A DNA stretch of 16,346 nt from the NCBI GenBank assembly GCA_002327525.1, contig DCWG01000129.1:10988-27333 (forward strand), in the 5' to 3' direction. Below, piece after piece: positions 1-7,648 of this stretch. The notes under the pieces are model-generated. The model had not been told where the DNA came from. It made no database searches and saw only the letters and a program-made list of their open reading frames with translations. A program made the position numbers and the translations under genes. Every line of letters begins with the position of its first letter. Position 1 is the first letter of the stretch. This DNA comes from Gammaproteobacteria bacterium UBA2168. GTDB lineage: Bacteria > Pseudomonadota > Gammaproteobacteria > Pseudomonadales > Azotimanducaceae.

Positions 1-1287
1 CCCGCCAGTACGCAGGACGATGTCGATGTCCTGCTCCTGGAGTGACGCCATGGCAAGTGTTTCCTCGAGCGCACGCTCGAACCCCTGAAGCACATGCGCG
101 ATCAGCACTTCGAATTCACCGCGGCTGAGTCTCTCGTCCACGTCGATCTCGGGGATATCCAACACCGCCTCGTCGGTTTCCGACAGCTCCGCCTTGAAGT
201 CCTTGATAGCCTGAAAAACCAGGTAGCTCAGGTTCTGTTTGATCAGTTCGCGAAGGCGCCGGAACTTGTGGGCACCAACGGCCCCCTGCTCGATACAGGC
301 CATTACCGGCGTGGTGTACCTGTTCTGGTTGAGGGTGTAGGTCACAGCCCAGTTCAGCAACAGATCTTCGTATTCCTCGAAAGGAAACCGGGTCTCGATC
401 TCCCTGTCCATGCCCCGCCGCCGCCACATCTCACCCTCACCCAGCAGCGGGAACAGCAACTTGCGGAACAGCAGCTGATCGATGTGATCACCTCCGAGTC
501 CCACGCCGTGCGTGGTCACCACTTCGAAATCGCTGCCGCGATGACGCAGCACGCAGAAATCGAGGGTTCCGCCGCCGAAATCCGCGGTCAGCAACAACTC
601 TCCTTCGATACCTGGCGCGTCATGCAGGTAACTGACGGCTGCGGCCGTGGGTTCCGGGTAGAAGTGTTGCTCCGTGACACCGGCGTACTTGTACGCCTCG
701 CCGAGCCGCGCGAGTGCTGTTTTGTTGCGAAATCTGTCGCGTCCTTCGAAATTGACCGGGTGGCCGAGATGCGCCCGGTGTGTGTCTACCACGACCTCTG
801 ATGCGACCGAGTCCACCGCGCCGCGCATGTGCAGGAGCAGCGGCGTGATCAGCGCCACCAATCGGAACGGGTGGTCGAATACCATCAGGCGGCGCACACT
901 GGCGTCGCCGAGCAACCTCTTCGTTCCCCGAAACAACCTGCCCTGCAACCCACTATCGATCACGGCCTGACCATATATCTTGCGCGTGACGGTCTCCACG
1001 GGCATGGGGTTGTCCGATGCGCTGTGATCAACGAACTGGCTGGTTTCTCCCACTACCTCGGGAATCATCTCCACCGTACGCCCGGTGTTACCGGCAATGT
1101 ACTCATCGATGGCACGCTGGCCCACCTTGGTCTGCAAATCCCGATCGATGTAAGTGGCGGAGGGAACGATCTCGTGGTAACCCTCTAGCTCTACCAGCGC
1201 GACTTCGTTTCCATCGTAGACGGCAGCGGCCGAATTGGTCGTACCGAAATCGATGCCAATGCCGAGGCGCTGCCCCCCCTCAGCCAC
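1..1287 (-). CDS. Hsp70-family chaperone, YegD type (3' end beyond window)
   Basis: Cytosolic ATP-binding Hsp70-like protein. The minus-strand frame is open from a GTG at 1287 to base 1 (429 codons), so the C-terminal end is missing. Visible motifs are the phosphate-1 loop GIGIDFGTTNS (residues 9-19), the YPEPTAAAVSYL segment (about 210-221), the phosphate-2 loop ADFGGGTLDF (about 235-244), GVGLGGDHID (about 261-270) and, at the very end, LRTGG, the start of the adenosine-binding motif. Length and layout match E. coli YegD (about 450 residues), which lacks the classical substrate-binding domain, so some 20-40 residues are probably lost. The GTG at 1287 overlaps the stop of the upstream flavoprotein gene by 8 bases; GTG at 1299 and TTG at 1311 are alternatives. 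It is the last visible gene of the msrA operon, which suggests a protein-quality or oxidative-stress role. The client is unknown. Confidence 0.9.
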   Translation of the reverse strand, partial: MAEGGQRLGIGIDFGTTNSAAAVYDGNEVALVELEGYHEIVPSATYIDRDLQTKVGQRAIDEYIAGNTGRTVEMIPEVVGETSQFVDHSASDNPMPVETVTRKIYGQAVIDSGLQGRLFRGTKRLLGDASVRRLMVFDHPFRLVALITPLLLHMRGAVDSVASEVVVDTHRAHLGHPVNFEGRDRFRNKTALARLGEAYKYAGVTEQHFYPEPTAAAVSYLHDAPGIEGELLLTADFGGGTLDFCVLRHRGSDFEVVTTHGVGLGGDHIDQLLFRKLLFPLLGEGEMWRRRGMDREIETRFPFEEYEDLLLNWAVTYTLNQNRYTTPVMACIEQGAVGAHKFRRLRELIKQNLSYLVFQAIKDFKAELSETDEAVLDIPEIDVDERLSRGEFEVLIAHVLQGFERALEETLAMASLQEQDIDIVLRTGG

Positions 1288-1936
1288 GACTATCCACACC
1301 GGCGAGCGCAAGGATGTAGCCAGGCACCTCCACACCTGCATCGAGGTCCGGTGATGGTACGGGTGCGCCCGGCACGACCTCGCAAGGAATCACGCCCGTC
1401 CACACATCGAGGTCGAGATCACCCTCATCATCCAGGGGTGGTCCGCTACGGATCTTGGCCACCACCTCTTCGATCGGGACGCGCACCACGGCAGTGGCCG
1501 CGACCTCCTGACTCGTGGGTGGAAGAACTGCGGTGCCGTGGCCCGGGATGAGCCTATCGACAAACAGATCCAGAAGCCTGCGATGCTCCTTTCCAGCGAC
1601 CTTCTCGCCATGACCGAACAAGGTGACCGATCGGTAGTTCATGGAGCAGTGAAAACCACTGCGCGCCACCACCACACCATCTACTGCGGTGACAGCTATG
1701 CAGCACAATCCACCTGCCTCCAGATGCCTCAAGGTGGCCGCTTCACGCTTGCCATGCAGGTACAACGCATCCCCTTCACGCACGTACAACGTCGGGATCA
1801 CTCTCGGCTCACCCCCCTCCACCCAAGTAACGTGACAAATCTGCTGAGAATCCAGCGCTGCGTGGACCACTTCAGGATCGTATTGCGCGCGCCCGGAGCC
1901 TCGTCGAACACGCGTGCGCGTGCCATTGCCGCTCAT
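1280..1936 (-). CDS. Pyridoxamine 5'-phosphate oxidase-like flavin-binding protein
   Basis: A 218-residue cytosolic protein of the split-barrel FMN-binding fold (Pyridox_ox_2 / NimA-like group). Features supporting this are the N-terminal [20 protein letters not shown] strand pair (about residues 33-52), then [19 protein letters not shown], then the segment [19 protein letters not shown], whose NYRSV..FG pattern is characteristic of this family. The C-terminal third is acidic and loops into a [16 protein letters not shown] stretch. Members bind FMN or F420 and often reduce small molecules, but the substrate cannot be read from sequence. Its ATG overlaps the msrA stop (ATGA, bases 1933-1936), so it is translationally coupled to msrA. 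Its own stop overlaps the Hsp70 start. Co-transcription with msrA suggests a redox or repair context, which is inference. Confidence 0.88.
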   Translation of the reverse strand: MSGNGTRTRVRRGSGRAQYDPEVVHAALDSQQICHVTWVEGGEPRVIPTLYVREGDALYLHGKREAATLRHLEAGGLCCIAVTAVDGVVVARSGFHCSMNYRSVTLFGHGEKVAGKEHRRLLDLFVDRLIPGHGTAVLPPTSQEVAATAVVRVPIEEVVAKIRSGPPLDDEGDLDLDVWTGVIPCEVVPGAPVPSPDLDAGVEVPGYILALAGVDSRG

Positions 1937-2586
1937 TCTTGCGCCGCACCCGGCTCTAGCGTGCAGGCCACACCCGTGCCATCGAGTCTGCAGTATTCAT
2001 TGGGCATCTTGGCAAGGTACTGCTGGTGGTAATTTTCGGCATAGTAGAAATCGCCAGCCGCTGCGATTTCGGTCGTAATATCTCCATATCCGGCACTCAA
2101 GAGCGCACCCTGATACACCTCGAGCACGGACCGGGCCGTGTCCAGCTGTGCCTGGGAGTACGTGTAAATGGCCGAGCGGTATTGTGTACCCAGATCATTG
2201 CCCTGACGCATCCCCTGGGTCGGGTCGTGCGCCTCCAGAAACACCTTGAGCAGTTCAGCGTAACTCACTACCGCTGCATCATGGACAACCAGCACCGCCT
2301 CGGTGTGCCCGGTGAGCCCGGAACAGACTTCTTCGTAACTCGGGTTGGGCGTGCTACCACCCGCGTAGCCAACCGCGGTGCTGTACACGCCCGGGGTAAG
2401 CCAGAAACGGCGCTCCGCACCCCAGAAGCATCCCAGACCGAACACCGCGCACTCACATCCTTCCGGGAACGGCGGCGTCATCGTGGCGCCGTTGACGAAA
2501 TGCCGAGATACAACCGGCATGGCTTCACAACGGCCTGGCAGAGCTTCGCCGGGACCCGGTAATCTCAGTTTCGCATGCCACCTCAT
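1933..2586 (-). CDS. msrA: Peptide-methionine (S)-S-oxide reductase MsrA
   Basis: Reduces the S-epimer of methionine sulfoxide in proteins and free methionine, using thioredoxin. The catalytic motif [13 protein letters not shown] is present, as are [44 protein letters not shown] and the C-terminal [11 protein letters not shown]. The protein has the E. coli-type N-terminal extension ([10 protein letters not shown]...HFVNGATM), which fixes the start at the ATG at 2586. This gives 217 residues against about 212 in E. coli. That ATG has a strong GAGGGGG ribosome-binding site and lies just downstream of a good promoter. The frame stays open upstream to 2772, but that stretch crosses the promoter and has no family similarity. 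First gene of an operon with the flavoprotein and Hsp70 genes. Confidence 0.96.
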   Translation of the reverse strand: MRWHAKLRLPGPGEALPGRCEAMPVVSRHFVNGATMTPPFPEGCECAVFGLGCFWGAERRFWLTPGVYSTAVGYAGGSTPNPSYEEVCSGLTGHTEAVLVVHDAAVVSYAELLKVFLEAHDPTQGMRQGNDLGTQYRSAIYTYSQAQLDTARSVLEVYQGALLSAGYGDITTEIAAAGDFYYAENYHQQYLAKMPNEYCRLDGTGVACTLEPGAAQE

Positions 2587-2619
2587 ACCACCCCCTCGGT
2601 GAATGTCCGGAAACAGGCG

Positions 2620-2649
2620 ATCATACTGAAAAGCAGCCGCAAGCGTGAA
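2620..2649 (-). promoter_or_regulatory. Sigma70-type promoter of the msrA operon
   Basis: On the minus strand, TTCACG (2649-2644, 4 of 6 consensus bases) and TATGAT (2625-2620, 5 of 6) are separated by 18 bases. Transcription would start near 2613, giving an untranslated leader of about 27 bases before the msrA ATG at 2586. The position supports the shorter msrA start. Confidence 0.6.
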
Positions 2650-2711
2650 ACGAAGCAGCCGCGCACCTGTCCAATGTTTCATACCACGCCATCGGGTGCT
2701 ATAAAGAAACA

Positions 2712-4346
2712 ATGCGTGTTCTGTTGTTCGCACTGGCGGCTTTGACAGTCGTTGGTTGCCAGTCCAATTCACCCCTGCCCGCTTACGAGATGCTCGTTAC
2801 TGAAATCTCCGCGGGCGCCGAACCCAGTATCGTCGTGCTGCGCGAGTCCGTACTGGCAACCGAAGATCTGGCGGCACGCCTCAAGCGGCTGGAAGAACTG
2901 GAACTCCAGGCCATGGAGCTGGTGGAAGACGAACCGCTGAAACTCGGCTCCATTGGCAGCGCGATTCTGGACACCTACTACGCAAGCCTCACGGGCCACC
3001 TGGTGATGCAGCGTTTCTACGAACACGTCGAGTCGGATGCGGCACAAATGCACGGGCGTTGGCTGCAGCGCATCCTGTCGGCGGTAGAAAACGGAAACGA
3101 TGGCACGACTCTGGCGCCATTCGTTGCCATGACCGCGGTGGAGGCCAAGATGTACGCGCTGGCGAAAGACCTAGAACCCGTGGGATCGCTGTACCAGTTC
3201 AACGAGCACAATCCGTTCGGTCTGCTCCTGCAAACCCGTGGCACCGATGGGCCGATTCAACGAGTGATCTTCCAACTCGCCGGCACCCAGGCGCTGATCG
3301 GGCGCCGCGCCACTGCGAACGATGGCGGTTTCACACCCTTGATGATGATGGGTGAGCTCGCCCGCAGCGGAGACACCGCGGCTCAGGCATCCGTTGGTGG
3401 CTTTCTGGCCGCCCAGGATCGCCTGAACGATGCAATCGGCTGGCTGCACGCCGCTTCACGCAGCGGTAACCTTGCCGCAAACAGCATGCTCGCGCGCGTT
3501 TACTGGCGCAAAGCACAGACCGCAGAGAGCGAAGAACGCAAACGAGCCGCTATGGACAACGTGCTGGAGAACTACCTGCACGCGGTCGCACTCGGTTCGG
3601 CTGAAGCCATGTATGCGCTCGGTGTGCTGTACATCAACGAAGATTTCGGGGAAGTAAACGTCAATTCGGCAGTCCCCCTGATGCAACAGGCAGGCGAACG
3701 CGGGCACAGCGATGCCCTGCTCTACCTGGCCCATCTCTACTACGCGGGCGAGACAGTGCCACGTGATCTCGATCAGGCTGAAGGCTACTTCGTGCGCTCG
3801 GCGGTGCTCGACAACGCCCAGGCGCGTCTGAGTTACGCCCGCTACCTCATTCAGGAAGCTGAACGGGCGGGCGATCCGCGCACCATGGTGTGGCTCGAGG
3901 AGATGGCGAAACAGGACGAAGCGCGCGCCATGGTTCTGCTCGGCAACCTGTATGCACGTGGTATCCAAGCCGACCAGAGCGCCAGGCGAGCCCTGCGCTG
4001 GTTCAAGAATGCGATCAAAGCCGCTCCGCAAGACCCGGAAATCGTAAATGAAATCGCATGGACACTGGCGGTAACGGACCTCGAGGATCTGCGCGAAGAA
4101 CGCTACGCGCTCAGAATCATGACCTCCATGATGAGCGCCGACAGCGAAGCCCGGACCCGCCCGGAATACCTGGACACCTGGGCGGCCGCACTGGCCGCCA
4201 ACGGGAACTTCGATGCGGCGGTGGAGAAACAGGCACTGGCGCTGAGTGCCGCGCTTGCCAACGACCGCGACGACGTCATAGAGGTGCTGGAGGAACACAT
4301 GGACCTGTTTAAATCGGGCAGGGCCGTCACCGAAGGGGTGCCCTGA
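2712..4346 (+). CDS. Sel1-repeat / TPR-like outer-membrane lipoprotein
   Basis: A 544-residue protein starting with a lipoprotein signal peptide: [16 protein letters not shown], with lipobox cysteine at residue 16. The mature protein should be acylated and exported; residue 17 is Q, not the inner-membrane-retention Asp, so outer-membrane sorting is expected. The N-terminal third is helical with a charged coiled-coil-like segment ([22 protein letters not shown]). From about residue 220 to 440 there are Sel1-like helical repeats, recognisable by [80 protein letters not shown] and [15 protein letters not shown]. The C-terminal 90 residues resemble a further TPR pair. Such proteins are usually scaffolds for envelope complexes; no specific partner can be named. 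It lies divergent from msrA and 8 bases ahead of mnmH, probably co-transcribed with it. No clear Shine-Dalgarno sequence precedes the ATG. Confidence 0.88.
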   Translation: MRVLLFALAALTVVGCQSNSPLPAYEMLVTEISAGAEPSIVVLRESVLATEDLAARLKRLEELELQAMELVEDEPLKLGSIGSAILDTYYASLTGHLVMQRFYEHVESDAAQMHGRWLQRILSAVENGNDGTTLAPFVAMTAVEAKMYALAKDLEPVGSLYQFNEHNPFGLLLQTRGTDGPIQRVIFQLAGTQALIGRRATANDGGFTPLMMMGELARSGDTAAQASVGGFLAAQDRLNDAIGWLHAASRSGNLAANSMLARVYWRKAQTAESEERKRAAMDNVLENYLHAVALGSAEAMYALGVLYINEDFGEVNVNSAVPLMQQAGERGHSDALLYLAHLYYAGETVPRDLDQAEGYFVRSAVLDNAQARLSYARYLIQEAERAGDPRTMVWLEEMAKQDEARAMVLLGNLYARGIQADQSARRALRWFKNAIKAAPQDPEIVNEIAWTLAVTDLEDLREERYALRIMTSMMSADSEARTRPEYLDTWAAALAANGNFDAAVEKQALALSAALANDRDDVIEVLEEHMDLFKSGRAVTEGVP

Positions 4347-4354
4347 CAACGCAA

Positions 4355-5398
4355 ATGTCACCGCCCGGCCTTCGCGACCTTCTGAGGATGGAGGTGCCCC
4401 TGATCGATCTGCGCACGCCCGCCGAATTCAGTCGCGGCGCATTTCCCCGCGCCAGCAACCTTCCTCTGCTCACCGACGAGGAGCGGGCGGCGGTTGGCAC
4501 CACCTACAAACGCCGTGGTCAGAAGGCCGCCATCGCGCTCGGCGAGCGTCTGGTTTCAGGAGACATACGTGTGCGCCGCGTGCAGGCCTGGCTGGCCTTC
4601 GCCACCGAACACCCGAATGCCTGGCTGTACTGCTGGCGCGGCGGTATGCGTTCCGCGACGGTTCAGAGTTGGCTGCACGATGCGGGCATGGATCTCCCGC
4701 GCGTGGAGGGAGGCTACAAGCGGCTGCGCGCACTGTGCATCAACACCCTCGAGGCGGCCGCTGACGATCAGCAACGACCGTGGCTGATGCTCGGTGGCCG
4801 TACCGGCACCGGCAAGACGGAAGTTCTCACCTCGCAGCAAGCGGGTATCGATTTGGAAGGCCTCGCCAATCATCGCGGTTCCGCTTTCGGCGCGCGGGAC
4901 GCACCCCAACCTACTCCTATCGCGTTCGAGAATGCCCTGGCCGCCGACTATCTTCGTCACCGCACGCTATCGGTACTTCTGGAAGACGAGAGCCGCGCGA
5001 TCGGTCGCGTGGGTATCCCCGGGTCCTGGTTCGCCCGCATGCAGCGTTCGCCGGTCGTGATCCTCGAGGCGAGTCTGGAAGAGCGTGGTCAGCGGATCGC
5101 CGCCGAATACGTACGCGAACCCATGCGCACGGGCAAGACGCCTCAGGAGCTCGAATTCACGCTCAGGGAATCTCTCGGCCGTATCTCTAGGCGCCTCGGC
5201 GGCAGACGCCACAAACTAATCGATACCGCTCTCAGCAATGCCTTTGCCCATGGCGACCACACCACCTGGATAACGATGCTGCTCAAATGGTATTACGATC
5301 CGATGTACGACTATCAGCTACGCAAGAAAAAGGAGCGCATCGTGTTCAGCGGCTCAAGACCGGACGTGATCGGGTACCTTGAAAACTGGACCCGCTGA
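4355..5398 (+). CDS. mnmH: tRNA 2-selenouridine synthase MnmH (SelU/YbbB)
   Basis: Replaces the 2-thio sulfur of the wobble uridine in tRNA-Lys, -Glu and -Gln by selenium through a geranylated intermediate, using selenophosphate. The 347-residue protein has an N-terminal rhodanese domain with the active-site cysteine in YCWRGGMRS (Cys93). A P-loop domain follows, with Walker A GGRTGTGKT (147-155), then DLEGLANHRGSAFGA and LLEDESRAIGR. The C-terminal WYYDPMYDYQLRKKKERIVFSG closely matches E. coli YbbB (about 364 residues). The ATG at 4355 aligns with the family N-terminus. It follows the lipoprotein stop by 8 bases with a weak ribosome-binding site. Its substrate supplier SelD is not in the window. 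It converges with the nitrile hydratase cluster, whose likely ancestral stop is only 3 bases away. Confidence 0.96.
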   Translation: MSPPGLRDLLRMEVPLIDLRTPAEFSRGAFPRASNLPLLTDEERAAVGTTYKRRGQKAAIALGERLVSGDIRVRRVQAWLAFATEHPNAWLYCWRGGMRSATVQSWLHDAGMDLPRVEGGYKRLRALCINTLEAAADDQQRPWLMLGGRTGTGKTEVLTSQQAGIDLEGLANHRGSAFGARDAPQPTPIAFENALAADYLRHRTLSVLLEDESRAIGRVGIPGSWFARMQRSPVVILEASLEERGQRIAAEYVREPMRTGKTPQELEFTLRESLGRISRRLGGRRHKLIDTALSNAFAHGDHTTWITMLLKWYYDPMYDYQLRKKKERIVFSGSRPDVIGYLENWTR

Positions 5399-5401
5399 GC
5401 C

Positions 5402-5729
5402 TCAGTGATCGTGCCCGTGGGGGACGCGCGACGAGCTCATCGATGCGGGCATCCAGCGATGACGCCTTGATCAGATGCTTGGCCCGCAACAGATTCTCGA
5501 GTGCCGCAAGAAAGTGATCGTAGTAGCGCTAATCGTCCTCCGCTTCCGTATGCCGGTCCCAGTCTCCGATGACGCGAAAGAGTTCCGCCTGAAACTCCGC
5601 CCACTCATAGTACCCTTCGCTGCACAGTGAGTTGGCGATGCCAAACACACAACCCTGCCACGGTTCTTCGAAAGCGAGTTCGCCATTTGCCATGGGCGGC
5701 ACAAGTTCGTCCGGTAGCTCAAAGCTCAC
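5402..5729 (-). pseudogene. Nitrile hydratase activator/accessory protein, interrupted
   Basis: The family helps insert the metal into nitrile hydratase alpha and resembles the beta N-terminal domain. The GTG at 5729 overlaps the alpha stop (GTGA). The reading frame gives LVPPMANGELAFEEPWQ and GYYEWAEFQAELFRVIG, the family core, then stops at an in-frame TAG (5531-5529). The same frame continues directly with RYYDHFLAALENLLRAK, which is the rest of the same domain, so the TAG most simply replaces a sense codon such as TGG. Near the end a C5 run (5423-5419) appears one base too long: removing one C would give a terminus PHGHDH followed by TGA at 5404-5402, a His-rich tail that suits a metal chaperone. 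As sequenced, only a 66-residue truncated product would be made. Confidence 0.78.
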
Positions 5730-6296
5730 AATCGGGTCACACCGATCATGCTATCCCGCGTGATCAGCCCCGTGAGCTCTTCGGTATTCAGTGCCTCGCT
5801 GCCTCCAGGACATTCCGGCAGCACCATGTAGCGAACCTCGGCACTCGAATCCCCTACCCGCACTTCGACATCGTCCGGCAACTCGGTGCCGAACTCTCTG
5901 AGCACCGCGCGCGGTTCGCGCACCACCCGAGACCGGTAGGCGGGGTCCTTGTACCACTTGGGCGACAATCCGAGCACCGCCACGGATAGCAGGAACAAAG
6001 CGTACAGATGACGACGTTGTGCACACCCGGTGTGTTTTCCACCACGACGAGTTTCTGTATCTCGCCACCTTCGAACTCGTATTCCGCGATCGCCGGACTC
6101 GCATCCTCAAGCAGTGCGGCCTTGAACGCCGGTTCCATCCAGGCGCGCGCCATGAGCCCCGCGCCACGGATCGGCCGATGCGCTCGTTGTACATGGCGAT
6201 GACATTATCGACGGCGCTCGAATCGAGAACGCCTCTCTCCACCAGCAACGACTCCAGAGCCTCGGCACGCAGTGCCTAAGGATTCGTTTCGCTCAT
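5726..6296 (-). pseudogene. Cobalt-type nitrile hydratase alpha subunit, disrupted
   Basis: Nitrile hydratase alpha carries the metal and, with beta, hydrates nitriles to amides. The ATG at 6296 has a strong GGAGGAAGG ribosome-binding site. Three frames together give the full family sequence: ALRAEALESLLVERGVLDSS, then [18 protein letters not shown] and [20 protein letters not shown], then [19 protein letters not shown] and [20 protein letters not shown], ending DSMIGVTRL. The metal motif CTLCSC (5989-6006) is intact and is the cobalt-type variant. Lesions: TAG at codon 7 (6278-6276), a one-base loss near 6172-6178 (GGCCG where GGCCCG would restore the frame) and a one-base loss near 5977-5982, directly after the metal motif. 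The stop overlaps the activator start. No functional full-length alpha can be read. Confident as to family; decay versus sequencing error is open. Confidence 0.88.
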
Positions 6297-6657
6297 CCTT
6301 CCTCCTCGGGCCTGAGATAGCTCTCGAACTGGGCCGTGCCGCCGACGGCGCGGAATGCGAATCCAGTTGCGCAACCCGGGAGGCAATTTCCTCTCCGGAC
6401 AACACGCCGGATTCCAACAACAGCGTTTCCAGCCCGCCAAGCCAGCGGCCATAGTAACCGTGCGTGAAATAGCCAACGGGATCTATTCGCTCGATCGCGT
6501 GTCGAAACTGATCGCCACTGCCAAACGCCTGTCCGCCGACTCCCATTACCATGGCGAACACCGAAGCGTGCCAGCGTTCGACAAAACCAACAGGATCACT
6601 CGTCGGAGCCACCTCGCCAAACCCCTGCTTACCCCCGAGATCGTGAATGCCGTCCGT
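6293..6657 (-). pseudogene. Nitrile hydratase beta subunit, N-terminal domain only, start lost and frameshifted
   Basis: The reading frame begins DGIHDLGGKQGFGEV, the hallmark beta-subunit N-terminus, preceded by ACG (6657-6655) where the family has ATG. An AGGAGGGAG ribosome-binding site lies 7 bases ahead, and no other start codon occurs between it and an upstream in-frame stop. It continues VGFVERWHASVFAMVMG, ERIDPVGYFTHGYYGRWLGGLETLLLESGVLS, typical of the beta N-domain. After VAQLD the coding signal appears to move to another frame (GTAQFESYLRPEEEG, GC-rich third positions) ending at a TGA that overlaps the alpha ATG, consistent with a one-base loss near 6350. If translation did start late (GTG at 6612), the unshifted frame would run to 6205. 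The SH3-like C-terminal half of ordinary beta subunits is absent. Confidence 0.78.
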
Positions 6658-6692
6658 ACCGAATCTCCCTCCTGCCGTCTGCGCGGTCTACA

Positions 6693-7583
6693 TCATCCGA
6701 AAAACAATTCGCACTGCACCACAACCTCATCGAGCTGGTCGTGGTGGGCCCAGTGTCCCGCATCCGTGATTGTTTCCACGCGTACATCCCGGAAATAAGC
6801 GTCGGTGCCATCGTGTCCGATACGGTGGTCGAATCCGCCGTCCGCGTTGAGAATGAGCACGGGGCAGGTGATGCTGGACCACAGCTGCACGATCTGATCT
6901 TGTGGGATACCGTAAGCCCCCCACGCATGCGTATAGTTGTCGAACTTCCAGCTATACGTACCGTCCTCATTCTGGTTGGCGCCATGCACCGTCAGGTGGC
7001 GTGCCTGATCCGGGCTGAGATGCGGATTGGCCCGCTGCATGCGAGCCACGGCTTCATCGAGGCTCGAGTAGCGTCGCACCAGCCGACCGGCCAGATCGCG
7101 GTTTCCCCGCACCCATTCCCGCACCCGCCGGTCGGCAGCCATGCCTTGCGTCCAGCCCGGCCACAAGCCGATACCTTCAATGGAGACCAGACGCGCCACG
7201 CTGTCCGGATAAGCACCCGCATACAGCGCTGCAAGGCTGCCGCCCATGGAGTGCGCCACCATGGTCACCGGTGCGAGTTCCGCCTGTTCGACAAGTTGTG
7301 CAAGATCGTATACGTAATCGAGCTGCTGGTAGGCCCCGCCCTGCGCCCACTCCGAATCCCCGTGCCCGCGCAGATCCGGCGCAATGACCCGGAAGCGGTC
7401 GAGAAACGCTTCTGCGAACCAATCCCAGCTTCGGCAGTGGTCCTGTATGCCATGCACCAACAGCAGCGCCGGAGCTTCGTCCAGTTCCGGAGGCTGGCCC
7501 CAATCAAGGTAGTGCAGCCGTAGGCGCTGAGAGAAGTAGCTGTGGGAGGTTGGTCTTCTGGTATTCAACGGTGTTGTATCCAC
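6693..7583 (-). CDS. Alpha/beta hydrolase
   Basis: A cytosolic alpha/beta-hydrolase-fold enzyme of about 296 residues with no signal peptide. The oxyanion segment LLVHGIQD (about 41-48), the DLRGHGDSEW loop (about 70-79), the nucleophile elbow MVAHSMGG (Ser112), a probable acid in LILNADGG (Asp near 248) and the catalytic His in DAGHWAHHD (near 277) form a complete triad. The cap region is rich in Trp and Tyr, suggesting a hydrophobic substrate; esterase, amidase-like or C-C hydrolase activity cannot be distinguished. The start is uncertain: GTG at 7583 is chosen because the frame upstream to 7634 consists of a 16-bp DNA repeat that is not in codon register; TTG at 7568 is also possible. It lies 36 bases ahead of the nitrile hydratase beta gene on the same strand, so it probably shares its transcript. 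The palindromic operators upstream likely control it. Confidence 0.86.
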   Translation of the reverse strand: MDTTPLNTRRPTSHSYFSQRLRLHYLDWGQPPELDEAPALLLVHGIQDHCRSWDWFAEAFLDRFRVIAPDLRGHGDSEWAQGGAYQQLDYVYDLAQLVEQAELAPVTMVAHSMGGSLAALYAGAYPDSVARLVSIEGIGLWPGWTQGMAADRRVREWVRGNRDLAGRLVRRYSSLDEAVARMQRANPHLSPDQARHLTVHGANQNEDGTYSWKFDNYTHAWGAYGIPQDQIVQLWSSITCPVLILNADGGFDHRIGHDGTDAYFRDVRVETITDAGHWAHHDQLDEVVVQCELFFG

Positions 7584-7596
7584 AATCGAGGTGCTC

Positions 7597-7632
7597 GTGC
7601 ACGATAGTGCACGCGTACGATAGTGCGCGTAC
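7597..7632. repeat. Two tandem copies of a 10-bp repeat, 16 bp apart
   Basis: ACGATAGTGC occurs at 7601-7610 and 7617-7626. The first copy is embedded in GTGCACGATAGTGCAC (7597-7612), the second in GTACGATAGTGCGCGTAC (7615-7632). Each copy is flanked by GTGCAC or GTAC-type palindromic ends. It lies just upstream of the hydrolase coding start and could be a regulator-binding site. The 16-bp period is not a multiple of three, so it is not a protein repeat. Confidence 0.5.
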
Positions 7633-7636
7633 ACCT

Positions 7637-7642
7637 TGTCAA
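7637..7642 (-). promoter_or_regulatory. Isolated consensus -35 hexamer TTGACA upstream of the hydrolase
   Basis: A perfect TTGACA on the minus strand (7642-7637), preceded by a T-tract. The best downstream -10 candidate, TATCGT (7622-7617), sits at a short 14-base spacing, so on its own it would be a poor promoter. It lies between the palindromic operators and the hydrolase start. Confidence 0.3.
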
Positions 7643-7648
7643 AAAAAC

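Noticed and set aside
94..801. A 235-codon plus-strand open frame
   Set aside because: It lies opposite the Hsp70 gene, which has all nucleotide-binding motifs; the plus-strand translation has no recognisable features.
2587..2772. Longer msrA start at 2772
   Set aside because: The extra 62 codons cross the promoter and the divergent lipoprotein start, whereas 2586 has a strong ribosome-binding site and matches the E. coli N-terminus.
3456..4361. 301-codon minus-strand open frame
   Set aside because: Antisense of the Sel1-repeat lipoprotein; no start signal or family resemblance.
5529..6278. Recoding of TAG as a sense codon in the nitrile hydratase genes
   Set aside because: TAG is the ordinary stop of the MFS, dehydrogenase and ileS genes here, and the cluster also has frameshifts and a lost start codon.
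6741..7523. 260-codon plus-strand open frame
   Set aside because: Antisense of the alpha/beta hydrolase with its full catalytic triad.
7584..7634. Hydrolase start at GTG 7634
   Set aside because: The extra codons are made of a 16-bp DNA repeat not in codon register, and no ribosome-binding site precedes it.
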